From contig JBBIGQ010000003.1 of assembly GCA_037447455.1 (NCBI GenBank), positions 1 through 64,000 on the forward strand: 64,000 nucleotides of DNA. The letters are read 5' to 3'. The position numbers were made by a program, and so were the translations under genes. Under the pieces are notes generated by a model, which was not told the origin of the DNA, did no database searches, and saw nothing but the letters and a program-made list of their open reading frames with translations. Every line of letters begins with the position of its first letter. Position 1 is the stretch's first letter. The DNA is from BPGX01 sp037447455. GTDB taxonomy: Bacteria > Bacteroidota > Bacteroidia > B-17B0 > Aurantibacillaceae. Below are positions 26,744-35,506 of the stretch, piece after piece.

Positions 26744-26935
26744 ATGTTTACTCATGGAAGGTTGATATTTGTAATAGTTTTTATTGTAATTTTTTTAATT
26801 GGAATGATATATGCTTATCGTAAAGATTTAAAAGAAATTCGTCAGCAATATTCCGGAATTTACTTGCTCTTTTCTGTATTAGTGTTGTTTTTATTGATAT
26901 TGTATCTACTTGTAAAATTTGGAAGTAGGTTTTAA
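26744..26935 (+). CDS. Small two-helix membrane protein, conserved type in Bacteroidota
   Basis: A 63-residue protein with two predicted transmembrane helices (about 7-24 and 41-58), separated by a charged loop, AYRKDLKEIRQQYSGIY. Proteins of this length and pattern (a GR-x-IF start, then YRKDL, then a second helix ending in a basic tail) are familiar in Bacteroidota, but no function is assigned. It begins three bases after the lpxD stop, so the two are very probably co-transcribed, which hints at an envelope role. Confidence 0.7.
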   Translation: MFTHGRLIFVIVFIVIFLIGMIYAYRKDLKEIRQQYSGIYLLFSVLVLFLLILYLLVKFGSRF

Positions 26936-27003
26936 TTTATAATTTTTTTAATGCAATAAAATAAAGAATGAGAAATTTTTCAACGATATTTGCTAAAAAT
27001 TTT

Positions 27004-27648
27004 ATGAGAAATATAATTGTTATTTTCTTTATATTGATTATGTCAACCCAAGTTTTTTCTCAGAATAATAAACCTTCTGAAGAAAAATTTATTCAGATAT
27101 CTGGCGTAGTAGTGGATGCGGATAGTTTAAAGCCCGTACCTTTTGTATCAATTATCATTAAAGGTACTAAAAGAGGGACGATTACAGACTATTATGGTTT
27201 CTTTACGCTTGTTGCCTCTCCGGGAGATGAATTACAATTCTTCTCTTTAAATCATAAAAATGGTGTGTACAAATTAGACGATACTTTAAAGTTGAATCAT
27301 TATTACATCATACATTCGTTAGTAAAAGATACTGTTGTATTACCTTCTGTAGCAGTATATCCATGGCCATCCAAAGAAGAATTTAAAAAAGCATTTTTAA
27401 ACTTAGATCTATCAGAAACAGATTACGATCGTGCTGCTAAAAACCTGGATAGAAAAGAATTGAGCTACAATGAACGTAATTTAAAAATGGATGCACAGGC
27501 CAACTATCAATATGCTATGCAACAGCAACTGACAAAAATGTATTCTCTTGGTCAATATCCGACAATTAACTTACTTAATCCCATTGCTTGGGCACAATTT
27601 ATTGAGGCGTGGCGAAAGGGAAAGTTTAAGAGTCAAAACAAGAAATAA
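27004..27648 (+). CDS. Secreted protein with carboxypeptidase-regulatory-like domain
   Basis: The ATG at 27004 gives 214 residues and places the signal peptide (MRNIIVIFFILIMSTQVFSQ) at the very start; an ATG 12 codons earlier is less likely. The next 75 or so residues form a carboxypeptidase-regulatory-like beta sandwich: ISGVVVDADSLKPVPFVSII, then GTKRGTITDYYGFFTLVASP. The remainder is helical and charged, with no T9SS domain. The family domain is found on TonB-dependent receptors and other exported proteins, where it aids assembly or anchoring; here it stands without a barrel. Its stop is only five bases from the convergent amidohydrolase gene. Confidence 0.78.
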   Translation: MRNIIVIFFILIMSTQVFSQNNKPSEEKFIQISGVVVDADSLKPVPFVSIIIKGTKRGTITDYYGFFTLVASPGDELQFFSLNHKNGVYKLDDTLKLNHYYIIHSLVKDTVVLPSVAVYPWPSKEEFKKAFLNLDLSETDYDRAAKNLDRKELSYNERNLKMDAQANYQYAMQQQLTKMYSLGQYPTINLLNPIAWAQFIEAWRKGKFKSQNKK

Positions 27649-27653
27649 TAAAT

Positions 27654-29279
27654 TTAATGTTTTTCATTATGTTGTTTTGTAATCATTTCACTTAATTCTT
27701 TTTCTGAAATATTCATTAAATCAAAATCTAAAATAATGAAATCCGCTGTTTTACCTACTTCCAAACTTCCAATTTCATTTTCCATAAAACCAGCATAAGC
27801 AGCGTCGAGTGTCATTCCTTTTAATGTTTGTAATCTGTTTAATTTTTCTTGTGCTTGAAAAGTGGTAGTGTCTTTTAAGTCATAATCTTTACGAAACACA
27901 GCCGCAAAAAATGTTTTAAGTGGTGAAACATCTTCAACAGGAAAATCCGTGCCGAGTGGTAAAATTTTGTTTTGTTGCCACAAAGTTTGATAACAATAAG
28001 CAAAGTGAACGCGTTTATTGCCAATTCGTTCTATAGCCCAGTTTTTGTCTGAAACAGCGTGTGTGGGCTGAACAGAAGGCAATATGTGGTATTCCTGAAA
28101 ATATCTAATATCCTGACTATCTACTATTTGTGCGTGTTCTATTCTCCACCGACGATTGTTTTGAGCTGGTAAAATTTCAGAATACGCCTGAAGTACTAAT
28201 TTATTGGCAGAATCACCAATTGCATGAGTGCAGGCCTGAAAACCTTTGTCATACAATATTTTCAATACTTTTTTCAAACTATCATAAGAAATAAGAGACA
28301 AACCGCGATAGGTTTTGTCTTTCCAATCGTTATATGTTTGCTTGAGTAGTGCCCCTCTGGAACCTAATGCCCCATCTGCATAAATTTTGAATCCTTTAAC
28401 TTTGAAGTTCTTTTTATCAATACAGGCGTGTTGAATAAAATAATTGAGATTTCCCTCATTGAGCAAAGCCATCGCATAAATACGAATCTTTAGAAATCCT
28501 GTTTCTATGAGTGAATCCAATAATTGTATTTGCCAGAGTTCTAATCCTGCGTCGTGAATAGTATGAACATTGTGATGAAAGCAAACGGCTTCTGCTTTTT
28601 TTAAGAGTTGAATAATTTCTTTTTTGGATTTTTTGGGAATGTGTTTTTCTATTAACGTCATAGCATTGTCAATAAAAATGCCTGTGGGCTGATGATGTTC
28701 GTTTAAGAGAATTGTTCCACCTTTCACTTTTGTGTTAGTTGTAATACCGGCAATTTCAATTGCTTTTGAATTTGTCCAGACAGCATGCCCATCTACTCGC
28801 TTTAAGCAAACAGGAATATCTGCAAACACGCTATCTAATGCTTCTTTGGTGGGAAATTGCTTATTATCAAACAAATTTTGATCCCAACCTCTACCTATTA
28901 GCCATTTTTTATCAGGATTATTTTTTCTGAATGTTTTTAATTTCCGTATAATTTCCTGAATGGATTTTGTTCCGTATAAATTGCATTCGCCTAAAAAATC
29001 TGCGAGTCCAAAGAAATGAGCATGCGCATCAATAAACGCTGGATACACAAATTTTCCTTTTAATGAAATGATGCTATCAGAAAAATAATGACTTAATACT
29101 TCTTCATTATTACCAATCGCAACGATTGAATTGTTAGCCACTGCCATACATTGCACAATGTCATTGTAGTTATTCAAAGTATAGATAGTCGCATCTTTTA
29201 AGATGAAATCTACTTTAATTTTTTGATGACAAGAAGATAAAGCTAATACAACGAAACAGATATAAAAGAAAGTTCGCAT
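27654..29279 (-). CDS. YtcJ-like amidohydrolase, probable lipoprotein
   Basis: The ATG at 29279 gives 541 residues starting MRTFFYICFVVLALSSCHQK, a lipoprotein signal with LSSC lipobox (Cys17). The earlier TTG-like start at 29348 would hide this signal. The body is an amidohydrolase-3 type protein: the metal motif FIDAHAHFFGLADF; RGWDQNLFDNKQFPTKEAL; VDGHAVWTNSKA; HTIHDAGLEL; ADGALGSRGALL; QACTHAIGDSANK; RIEHAQIVDSQD; and the C-terminal GKTADFIILDFDL. The family hydrolyses amide or related bonds using a metal-bound water. The substrate is unknown. A periplasmic, membrane-attached location is inferred. Confidence 0.85.
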   Translation of the reverse strand: MRTFFYICFVVLALSSCHQKIKVDFILKDATIYTLNNYNDIVQCMAVANNSIVAIGNNEEVLSHYFSDSIISLKGKFVYPAFIDAHAHFFGLADFLGECNLYGTKSIQEIIRKLKTFRKNNPDKKWLIGRGWDQNLFDNKQFPTKEALDSVFADIPVCLKRVDGHAVWTNSKAIEIAGITTNTKVKGGTILLNEHHQPTGIFIDNAMTLIEKHIPKKSKKEIIQLLKKAEAVCFHHNVHTIHDAGLELWQIQLLDSLIETGFLKIRIYAMALLNEGNLNYFIQHACIDKKNFKVKGFKIYADGALGSRGALLKQTYNDWKDKTYRGLSLISYDSLKKVLKILYDKGFQACTHAIGDSANKLVLQAYSEILPAQNNRRWRIEHAQIVDSQDIRYFQEYHILPSVQPTHAVSDKNWAIERIGNKRVHFAYCYQTLWQQNKILPLGTDFPVEDVSPLKTFFAAVFRKDYDLKDTTTFQAQEKLNRLQTLKGMTLDAAYAGFMENEIGSLEVGKTADFIILDFDLMNISEKELSEMITKQHNEKH

Positions 29280-29484
29280 ATAAAAAAAATAGATTACTCC
29301 GATGTAAAAATACGATAAAGATCTTTTGTAAAAATAAAGACAAAGCAAACAAAAATAAAAATTTAATTATAGAGAGTTAATCTGTTTACCTTTTCCCGAC
29401 TCTAAAAGTCAGAAACATTTTTGAGGGCAGCAAAATTTTATAAAAAAGAAAAATAAAAAGTGCAGAGTACAAATTAAAACAAAG

Positions 29485-29558
29485 TCGGGGTGGCCGGACT
29501 CGAACCGACGACCTCATGCTCCCAAAGCACGCATTCTAGCCAACTGAACTACACCCCG
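29485..29558 (-). tRNA. tRNA-Pro (anticodon UGG)
   Basis: On the reverse strand, 74 bases fold into a cloverleaf. The acceptor stem CGGGGTG pairs with CACCCCG, with an A discriminator. The anticodon stem CGTGC/GCATG has one G-U pair and a seven-base loop TTTGGGA giving anticodon TGG. The T arm contains GGTTCGAGTCC. CCA is not encoded in the DNA. Confidence 0.95.
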
Positions 29559-29572
29559 AAAAATTTGAGCCG

Positions 29573-29604
29573 CAAGTATATTAAACTTTACGCTACCTTC
29601 CAAA
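29573..29604 (-). promoter_or_regulatory. Promoter of tRNA-Pro
   Basis: Reading the reverse strand, TTTG (29601-29604), a 20-base spacer and TATACTTG (29573-29580) form a Bacteroidota -33/-7 pair with one mismatch in the -7 box. The mature tRNA starts about 15 bases downstream. Confidence 0.6.
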
Positions 29605-29693
29605 TTTCTAAATTTAAAAATTAACATAAATATTTTTTACCGGTAAAACGAAAAAATATCCACTAAAGCAGAAAAAATTAAAAATAAAACACT

Positions 29694-29701
29694 TATATTT
29701 G
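29694..29701 (+). promoter_or_regulatory. Probable -7 element of the triple-repeat T9SS gene
   Basis: TATATTTG matches TAnnTTTG and lies 18 bases before the ATG at 29720. This also argues against the TTG at 29699 as start, because it falls inside the -7 box. Confidence 0.5.
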
Positions 29702-29719
29702 CACGCAAAACTAAAATAT

Positions 29720-32104
29720 ATGAAACGGATTATTACAATTTTAATCACCACACTGACAAGTATTGCTGCGAGCACTTATGCGCAATGTATTCAAACGGAC
29801 CAATTCCCATCAGGAACCGTTACCATTAATTCTACTTCCCCAACAACTGTTACCACCTGTAATTTTGCCGGAGATTATGCCGTCTTGAATTTTACAGCAA
29901 CAGGGATTTATACTATTGATGTAACCGGTGGAAGTGGAAATCATCTGACATTTACAGATAATGCTAATTCTCCCATTGTATGGGGAAATGCTCCTTTGTC
30001 GGTAACAATTACTGCTCCAGGGGTGTACAACTGCCACATTTCTACCGATGCTGCTTGTGGAACAGAAAGTGCGTGTAGAACCACAGTGATTACACCCAGT
30101 GTAGCGCCACCTTCGGGGTGTATTAATACTACCCAAAATCCAAGCTCAACTGTCACAATTGCCGGAACAGGCACTACAAATGTAACGGCTTGTAATTACG
30201 CCGGCGAATATGCGGTATTAAATTTTACAGCAACCGGTCAGTATAATATCAACGCAACAGGAGGTAGCGGCAACTTTATTACTTTTACAGATAATAATAA
30301 TAACATATTAGCAAGTGGAAATTCACCTTTACTTGTTAATATTACAACAGCCGGTTTATATCGTTATCATCTTAGTACCGATGCGGCCTGTGGCACCGAC
30401 GCAGTTTGTCATAATGTGGATGTTATTAAAGCACCGTGCATTAACACTTCTCAATATCCATCCACCACAACAACTATTTCCTCTACTGCGCCAACCACCA
30501 TTACAACTTGTACCTTTCCTGGAGAATATTCAGTCAATAACTTTACCGCAACGGGCGTATATACCATTAGTTCTACTGGTGGTGCTGGTAATTATATTAC
30601 CTTTACAGACGCTTCCAATAACGTTATCATATCGGGTAATTCTCCACTCACTGTTACGATTAGTTCAACGGGCATTTACAATATACACATTAACACCGAT
30701 GCTGCTTGTGGAACAGAAAGTGCGTGTAGAATGGTGATAGTTTATAATCCGGGTTATGTTCCGCCATCAGCACCAGCTAATGATGATTGCGCCAATGCTA
30801 CTCTAATTACAGCACCTGGAACTTATACGGGAACTACTATTGCAGCTACTTCAGAAACGCTTTCTTTACCCACTTGTACTACAACAGGGGTTAGTCAACC
30901 GGGAGTTTGGTACACCATTACCACACCTTCCGCGGTTACTTTAATGGCAAGTTTGTGTAATACGAGTTGGGATTCAAAAATTTTCGTCTATGAAGGGACT
31001 TGCGGTTCCTTTACAGTAGTAGGATGTAGAGATGATAATGGCCCTGCTTGTTCTGGTGTCCGTGCGTCTTTGGCTTGGTGCACTCAACCCGCTTCTACTT
31101 ATTATATTTTAATAACAGGATTTTTATCTGCTAGTAATTTCACTTTAGATATTACAAGTTCAAGTAGTACATTCCCGGTCACATTTACAGCCAATCCGTC
31201 CTTCACAATTTGTAGTGGAAGTACTGCAACTATCACTGCCTCAGGTGCCACTTCTTATTCATGGAGTACGGGGGCTACTACTAATTCTGTCGTTGAAAGT
31301 TCAACAATCACTACCAATTACACCTTAACAGCACTCAATGTTTTATACATCGGATGTACTAATACCAGCACGGTTGATTTAATTGTAAACCCATTACCGA
31401 CAGTAAGTATCAGTTCACCCTCAACTATTTGCTCCGGACAAACCGCTACTCTCACCGCCAGCGGTGCTACTTCTTACACATGGAATACTGGTGCAACAAC
31501 AAGTAGCATCATAGACAATCCTACTACTACAACAACTTACACAGTAACCGGCGAAGATTTAGGATGTACAAACACTACTACCGCACAAGTAATCGTAAAT
31601 CCGACACCAACAAGTACAATAGCGGTTACAGATGCCGTTTCACCGGGTTGTAACAATGGCTCTGCAACCGTGACGGTGAGTGGTGGTACAGGTGGCTATA
31701 CCTATTCATGGACAGCGCCGGCAAGTTCTGCAACGAATATTGCTACTAACTTAAATGGTACTTCTGGTAATGGTACATCCTATACAGTTATAGTAACCGA
31801 TGCCAATGGTTGTTCTACTTCACAAACCTTTACAGTAGGATGTGTAACATCTATAGCAAGTATTAGTGCAAATGGTGGTATAGCAGTATATCCGAATCCT
31901 AATAACGGAACGTTTGTGATTAGCACTAATAATACTTCAATGAAAATGATTCGTGTAATGGATGTAACTGGAAGAGTGATGGCGCTTACTCAATCCAATG
32001 AAAAAGATGTGGAAATGAACATTACAAATTATTCAAGAGGAATGTATGTAATTGAAGTAGAAAGCGAAAAAGGAATAGATAGGATCAATGTCGTGAAAGA
32101 GTAG
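29720..32104 (+). CDS. Secreted triple-repeat protein with T9SS type A sorting domain
   Basis: The ATG at 29720 gives 794 residues with a signal peptide (MKRIITILITTLTSIAASTY). Three homologous modules of 106-111 residues start at Cys23, Cys134 and Cys240. Each has Cys at the start, a TCNFAGDYAV-like motif, a YITFTD-like strand and a closing HINTDAACGTESACR-like motif. A PPC-like beta domain follows (ANDDCANATLI, VWYTIT, ASTYYILITGF). Then come two Ig-like modules (TICSGSTATITASGATSYSW and a near repeat) and one SprB-type module (CNNGSATVTVSGGTGGYTYS). The type A T9SS sorting domain (IAVYPNPNNGTFVIS to NVVKE) ends the chain. The protein is predicted to be exported and attached to, or shed from, the cell surface. 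Its binding partner is unknown. Confidence 0.87.
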   Translation: MKRIITILITTLTSIAASTYAQCIQTDQFPSGTVTINSTSPTTVTTCNFAGDYAVLNFTATGIYTIDVTGGSGNHLTFTDNANSPIVWGNAPLSVTITAPGVYNCHISTDAACGTESACRTTVITPSVAPPSGCINTTQNPSSTVTIAGTGTTNVTACNYAGEYAVLNFTATGQYNINATGGSGNFITFTDNNNNILASGNSPLLVNITTAGLYRYHLSTDAACGTDAVCHNVDVIKAPCINTSQYPSTTTTISSTAPTTITTCTFPGEYSVNNFTATGVYTISSTGGAGNYITFTDASNNVIISGNSPLTVTISSTGIYNIHINTDAACGTESACRMVIVYNPGYVPPSAPANDDCANATLITAPGTYTGTTIAATSETLSLPTCTTTGVSQPGVWYTITTPSAVTLMASLCNTSWDSKIFVYEGTCGSFTVVGCRDDNGPACSGVRASLAWCTQPASTYYILITGFLSASNFTLDITSSSSTFPVTFTANPSFTICSGSTATITASGATSYSWSTGATTNSVVESSTITTNYTLTALNVLYIGCTNTSTVDLIVNPLPTVSISSPSTICSGQTATLTASGATSYTWNTGATTSSIIDNPTTTTTYTVTGEDLGCTNTTTAQVIVNPTPTSTIAVTDAVSPGCNNGSATVTVSGGTGGYTYSWTAPASSATNIATNLNGTSGNGTSYTVIVTDANGCSTSQTFTVGCVTSIASISANGGIAVYPNPNNGTFVISTNNTSMKMIRVMDVTGRVMALTQSNEKDVEMNITNYSRGMYVIEVESEKGIDRINVVKE

Positions 32105-32130
32105 AATTTATAGAAATAGAGGTTACAAGA

Positions 32131-32160
32131 AAGCCCCCTTCATTGGGGGCTTTATTTTTT
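32131..32160 (+). terminator. Intrinsic terminator after the triple-repeat T9SS gene
   Basis: The perfect stem AAGCCCCC/GGGGGCTT (32131-32138 with 32145-32152) encloses a six-base loop and runs into a T-rich tract to 32160. It ends transcription from the left; the next gene converges from the right. Confidence 0.9.
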
Positions 32161-32168
32161 ATAAGTGA

Positions 32169-32879
32169 TTAAAATTTATTTGTTGAAATAGACGGGAATG
32201 AATTAACCTGACAAAAAATATTTTTTAAAATTTTATCAGCGTCTCTAACGCTATTTTTCAACCATTGTAATAAAATTTCTTTTTTTTCTATATCAGATAA
32301 AGTGTGCTGGATAGATGAACTTCTTAATTTTTTATTAGTCTCGTATAAGCACAATGCTGCACTCACACTGATATTAAAACTTTCGGTAAAACCATACATG
32401 GAAATATAAACAGATTCATCGGCATTGTTGAGTGCATATTCACTTAATCCTTCTTTTTCAGCACCAAAAACCAAAGCAACTGGTTTTTCTAATGATAATT
32501 CACTTATTTCTTTAGATTTTGAATGAGGGGAAGTAGTTACGATTTTATATCCTTTTTGTCTTAATGCTAGGTAGCATTTTTCTGTGTTGTTTATATCCTT
32601 TTCATTGTATTTATACAATGTCAACCATTGAGTAGAACCTAATGAAATTTCTTCATTAGGTTTGAATTCATTTCTGTTTTCAATTAAATGAATATCCTGA
32701 ATACCAAAACAATCGCAACTTCTCAGTACAGCCGCAGCATTATGCCCTTGAAAAACATCTTCTAATACTATTGTAATGTAACGTGTTCTGTTATTTAATA
32801 CTTCTAAAAATCTATCCCATCGTTTTTGTGTGATAAATTCTTTTAAGTAATTTATTTGCTGTTCCACTAAATCGTTCAT
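32169..32879 (-). CDS. trmH: SpoU/TrmH-type tRNA 2'-O-ribose methyltransferase
   Basis: A 236-residue SPOUT methyltransferase. The three SPOUT motifs are present: HNAAAVLRSCDCFGIQDIHL (motif 1 with the catalytic Arg), ALVFGAEKEGLSEYAL (motif 2) and SMYGFTESFNISVSAALCLY (motif 3). Together these form the knotted SAM site. The closest family role is 2'-O-methylation of G18 in tRNA, though other RNA targets are possible. Its start overlaps the rpe stop by four bases (ATGA), placing it at the end of a long reverse-strand operon. Confidence 0.88.
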   Translation of the reverse strand: MNDLVEQQINYLKEFITQKRWDRFLEVLNNRTRYITIVLEDVFQGHNAAAVLRSCDCFGIQDIHLIENRNEFKPNEEISLGSTQWLTLYKYNEKDINNTEKCYLALRQKGYKIVTTSPHSKSKEISELSLEKPVALVFGAEKEGLSEYALNNADESVYISMYGFTESFNISVSAALCLYETNKKLRSSSIQHTLSDIEKKEILLQWLKNSVRDADKILKNIFCQVNSFPSISTNKF

Positions 32880-33529
32880 TGGATAAGTGCTTTCAAATCG
32901 TTGATAGATTGCAGTATATCCGATTGACCAAAAACACTATTTCCGGCTACCAGCACATCTGCACCTGCTTGAACTAATTTCTGAGCATTAGATCTATCAA
33001 CGCCACCGTCTATTTCAATTAACGCTTTGGAATTTTTCTGAATAATTAAGTTTTTGAGTTTATCAATTTTAGAATATGTTTGTTCAATAAATTTTTGTCC
33101 CCCAAATCCGGGATTGACTGACATCAAACATATCAAATCAACCCCCTGAATGATATCTTCTAATAAATGGACAGATGTGTGCGGATTGATGGCTATTCCA
33201 GCTTTTATGTTGAAAGAATGAATAGTTTGAACCGTACGATGCAGATGAATGCAAGCTTCGTAATGAACAGATATTAAATGAGCGCCGTGTCTTACAAATC
33301 TTTCAATGTAACGTTCAGGATCTACTATCATTAAATGAACATCCAAGGGCTTTTGACAACGTTTTTGAACGCCAGACAGTATCGGGAAACCAAAAGATAT
33401 ATTAGGGACAAAAACTCCGTCCATTATATCCAGATGAAGCCAATCAGCCGGACTTTGATTGACTACATCGATAGCATGAGACAAGTTCAGGAAATCGGCC
33501 GATAATAAGGATGGTGCCAGTAGTGCCAT
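32876..33529 (-). CDS. rpe: Ribulose-phosphate 3-epimerase
   Basis: A 217-residue TIM barrel from the ATG at 33529, with MALLAPSLLSADFLNL as N-terminus; an upstream in-frame ATG at 33547 would overlap the preceding gene. Metal and catalytic residues are in WLHLDIMDGVFVPN, LDVHLMI, LISVHYEA, CLMSVNPGFGGQKFI and ALIEIDGGVDRSNA. It interconverts ribulose-5-phosphate and xylulose-5-phosphate in the pentose phosphate pathway. It is coupled by ATGA overlap to the methyltransferase downstream and sits four bases from the acyl-CoA dehydrogenase stop. Confidence 0.95.
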   Translation of the reverse strand: MALLAPSLLSADFLNLSHAIDVVNQSPADWLHLDIMDGVFVPNISFGFPILSGVQKRCQKPLDVHLMIVDPERYIERFVRHGAHLISVHYEACIHLHRTVQTIHSFNIKAGIAINPHTSVHLLEDIIQGVDLICLMSVNPGFGGQKFIEQTYSKIDKLKNLIIQKNSKALIEIDGGVDRSNAQKLVQAGADVLVAGNSVFGQSDILQSINDLKALIQ

Positions 33530-33533
33530 AGTT

Positions 33534-34712
33534 TTAGTTAAATGCATTAAATCCGGTAATATCCAGACCTGTAATGAGCAAATGAATATCGTGCGTACCT
33601 TCGTAGGTAATAACCGATTCTAAGTTCATCATGTGGCGCATAATAGGATATTCACCTGTGATGCCCATTCCTCCGTGAATTTGCCGAGCTTCTCTAGCAA
33701 TGTTTAAAGCCATGTAGACATTGTTTCGCTTAGCCATAGAAATTTGAGCCGGCGTAGCTCTGTTCTCATTTTTCAATACACCTAAACGCCACGCGAGTAA
33801 TTGTGCCTTGGTAATTTCAGTTATCATTTCGGCTAATTTCTTTTGTTGTAATTGAAAAGCACCAATCGGTTTCCCGAATTGTATCCGTTCTTTAGAATAT
33901 CTCAAAGCACTGTCGTAACAATCTAAGGCAGCACCGATAGCCCCCCATGCAATACCATAACGGGCACTGTTTAAGCAACTCAAAGGTCCTTTAAGACCTT
34001 TTATATTGGGTAATAAATTTTCTTTTGGGACTTTCACATTGTCAAATACAAGTTCACCAGTAGCACTGGCTCTTAAACTCCATTTGCCGTGAGTTTCGGG
34101 AGTACTAAATCCTTCCATGCCTCTTTCCACAATTATACTACGAATTTCTCCGTTGTCATCTTTTGCCCATACCACTGCAATATCTGCAAAGGGAGCATTA
34201 GAAATCCACATTTTAGCACCATTTAATAAATAATAATCTCCCTTATCTTCAATACGAGTAATCATTCCTCCAGGATTGGAGCCATAATCTGGTTCGGTCA
34301 AACCAAAACAACCCATAATTTCTCCTTTTGCTAATCGGGGTAAGTATTTTCTTTTTTGCTCTTCGCTGCCAAAAGCATAAATGGGGTACATCACCAGTGA
34401 TCCTTGAACAGAAGCAGTAGAACGAACACCGCTATCGCCTCTTTCTAATTCCTGCATCATAATTCCGTAAGAAATGTAATCCAATCCTGCACCGCCATAT
34501 TCTTGCGGAATAAAAGGACCAAACGCTCCAATCTCGGCTAATCCTTTTATCCATGGTTTGTGAAAAGTGGCTTTTTGACACACTTCTTCAATAATAGGTG
34601 TAACTTCTTTTTTAACCCACGCTCTGACAGTGTCACGAATGAGTTTGTGTTCTTCGGTAAGAAGTTCATCTACGAGATAATAATCATGATGTTGATAGTT
34701 GTCGGTTCTCAT
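33534..34712 (-). CDS. Acyl-CoA dehydrogenase, glutaryl-CoA dehydrogenase-like
   Basis: A 392-residue flavoprotein of the acyl-CoA dehydrogenase superfamily. The N-terminal helical domain is followed by the FAD-binding motifs MGCFGLTEPDYGSNPGGM and YYLLNGAKMWISNAPFADI, then the C-terminal helical domain. The catalytic glutamate lies in VITYEGTHDIHLLITG. The pattern GSNPGGM with LRASATGE fits glutaryl-CoA dehydrogenase, which also decarboxylates to crotonyl-CoA in lysine and tryptophan breakdown. The exact substrate is inferred. It lies within a reverse-strand cluster, 27 bases downstream of surE. Confidence 0.87.
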   Translation of the reverse strand: MRTDNYQHHDYYLVDELLTEEHKLIRDTVRAWVKKEVTPIIEEVCQKATFHKPWIKGLAEIGAFGPFIPQEYGGAGLDYISYGIMMQELERGDSGVRSTASVQGSLVMYPIYAFGSEEQKRKYLPRLAKGEIMGCFGLTEPDYGSNPGGMITRIEDKGDYYLLNGAKMWISNAPFADIAVVWAKDDNGEIRSIIVERGMEGFSTPETHGKWSLRASATGELVFDNVKVPKENLLPNIKGLKGPLSCLNSARYGIAWGAIGAALDCYDSALRYSKERIQFGKPIGAFQLQQKKLAEMITEITKAQLLAWRLGVLKNENRATPAQISMAKRNNVYMALNIAREARQIHGGMGITGEYPIMRHMMNLESVITYEGTHDIHLLITGLDITGFNAFN

Positions 34713-34738
34713 AATTTTAAGTTTTTAAAGTAGTGAAT

Positions 34739-35506
34739 TTACAAATTAAAATGTTTTTTCATTTTTGAAATAGTAGTATAGCAAGTTAAATCTGTTTGAA
34801 TGGGGACAACAGAAATGTAATCGTGAGCGAGTGCCCACTCATCTGTATCTTCGGCATCAGGTTCAAAGTTGGTAAATTTTCCGGTCATCCAATAATAAGG
34901 CCTGTCATAAGGGTCTAATCGTTCTTCAAATTCTTCTACCCAATTGCCTTTGGCTTGCCGGCATATTTTAATGCCTTTAATAGCATCAAAAGGCACATCC
35001 GGGATATTGACATTTAAGCAAATGAGTTCATTATTTTGATTTAAGACCCATTCAATGAGTTGTTGAATATATTTTTCGGAAGGTGTGAAATCTGCTTCAA
35101 TGCTATAATTACAAAGTGAAAAACCGATAGAGCATATTCCTTCCAGATATCCTTCAATGGCGGCAGACATCGTGCCGGAGTAAATAACATTGATAGAACT
35201 ATTACTGCCGTGATTGATGCCGGATAAAATTAAATCTGGTTTTTGTGGAAGAATTTTATTAACGGCTAACTTCACACAATCTACGGGTGTTCCATTCACA
35301 GAATATTCAATAGAAGTATTGTGATAATGAGAAGGTTGAATTCTCAAGGTTGTATGAATAGTAATAGCGTGTCCACTGCCGGATTGTGGTTTATCGGGAG
35401 CAATTACGGCTACTTCGCCAAATTTTTTAGCGGTCTGGCTTAAAAACAAAATACCCGGAGCAGCGATTCCGTCATCATTCGTGACCAAGATAAAAGGTTT
35501 CTTCAT
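34739..35506 (-). CDS. surE: 5'/3'-nucleotidase SurE
   Basis: A 255-residue metal-dependent nucleotidase that dephosphorylates nucleoside monophosphates. Signature motifs are ILVTNDDGIAAPGILFL at the N-terminus (the DD metal pair), VIAPDKPQSGSGHAIT, NGTPVDCVKLAV and LILSGINHGSNSSINVIYSG. The length is normal for the family. Its start overlaps the pheT stop by four bases (ATGA). Confidence 0.95.
   Translation of the reverse strand: MKKPFILVTNDDGIAAPGILFLSQTAKKFGEVAVIAPDKPQSGSGHAITIHTTLRIQPSHYHNTSIEYSVNGTPVDCVKLAVNKILPQKPDLILSGINHGSNSSINVIYSGTMSAAIEGYLEGICSIGFSLCNYSIEADFTPSEKYIQQLIEWVLNQNNELICLNVNIPDVPFDAIKGIKICRQAKGNWVEEFEERLDPYDRPYYWMTGKFTNFEPDAEDTDEWALAHDYISVVPIQTDLTCYTTISKMKKHFNL

Larger units (their letters stand above)
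29280..29719. other. 440-base intergenic region holding tRNA-Pro and two promoters
   Basis: Between the amidohydrolase start and the repeat-protein start there is no protein gene. It contains the reverse-strand tRNA-Pro (29485-29558) with its upstream promoter, and the forward TATATTTG element at 29694. In the remaining AT-rich bases (about 29280-29480 and 29605-29690) I see no other conserved structure. Confidence 0.7.
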
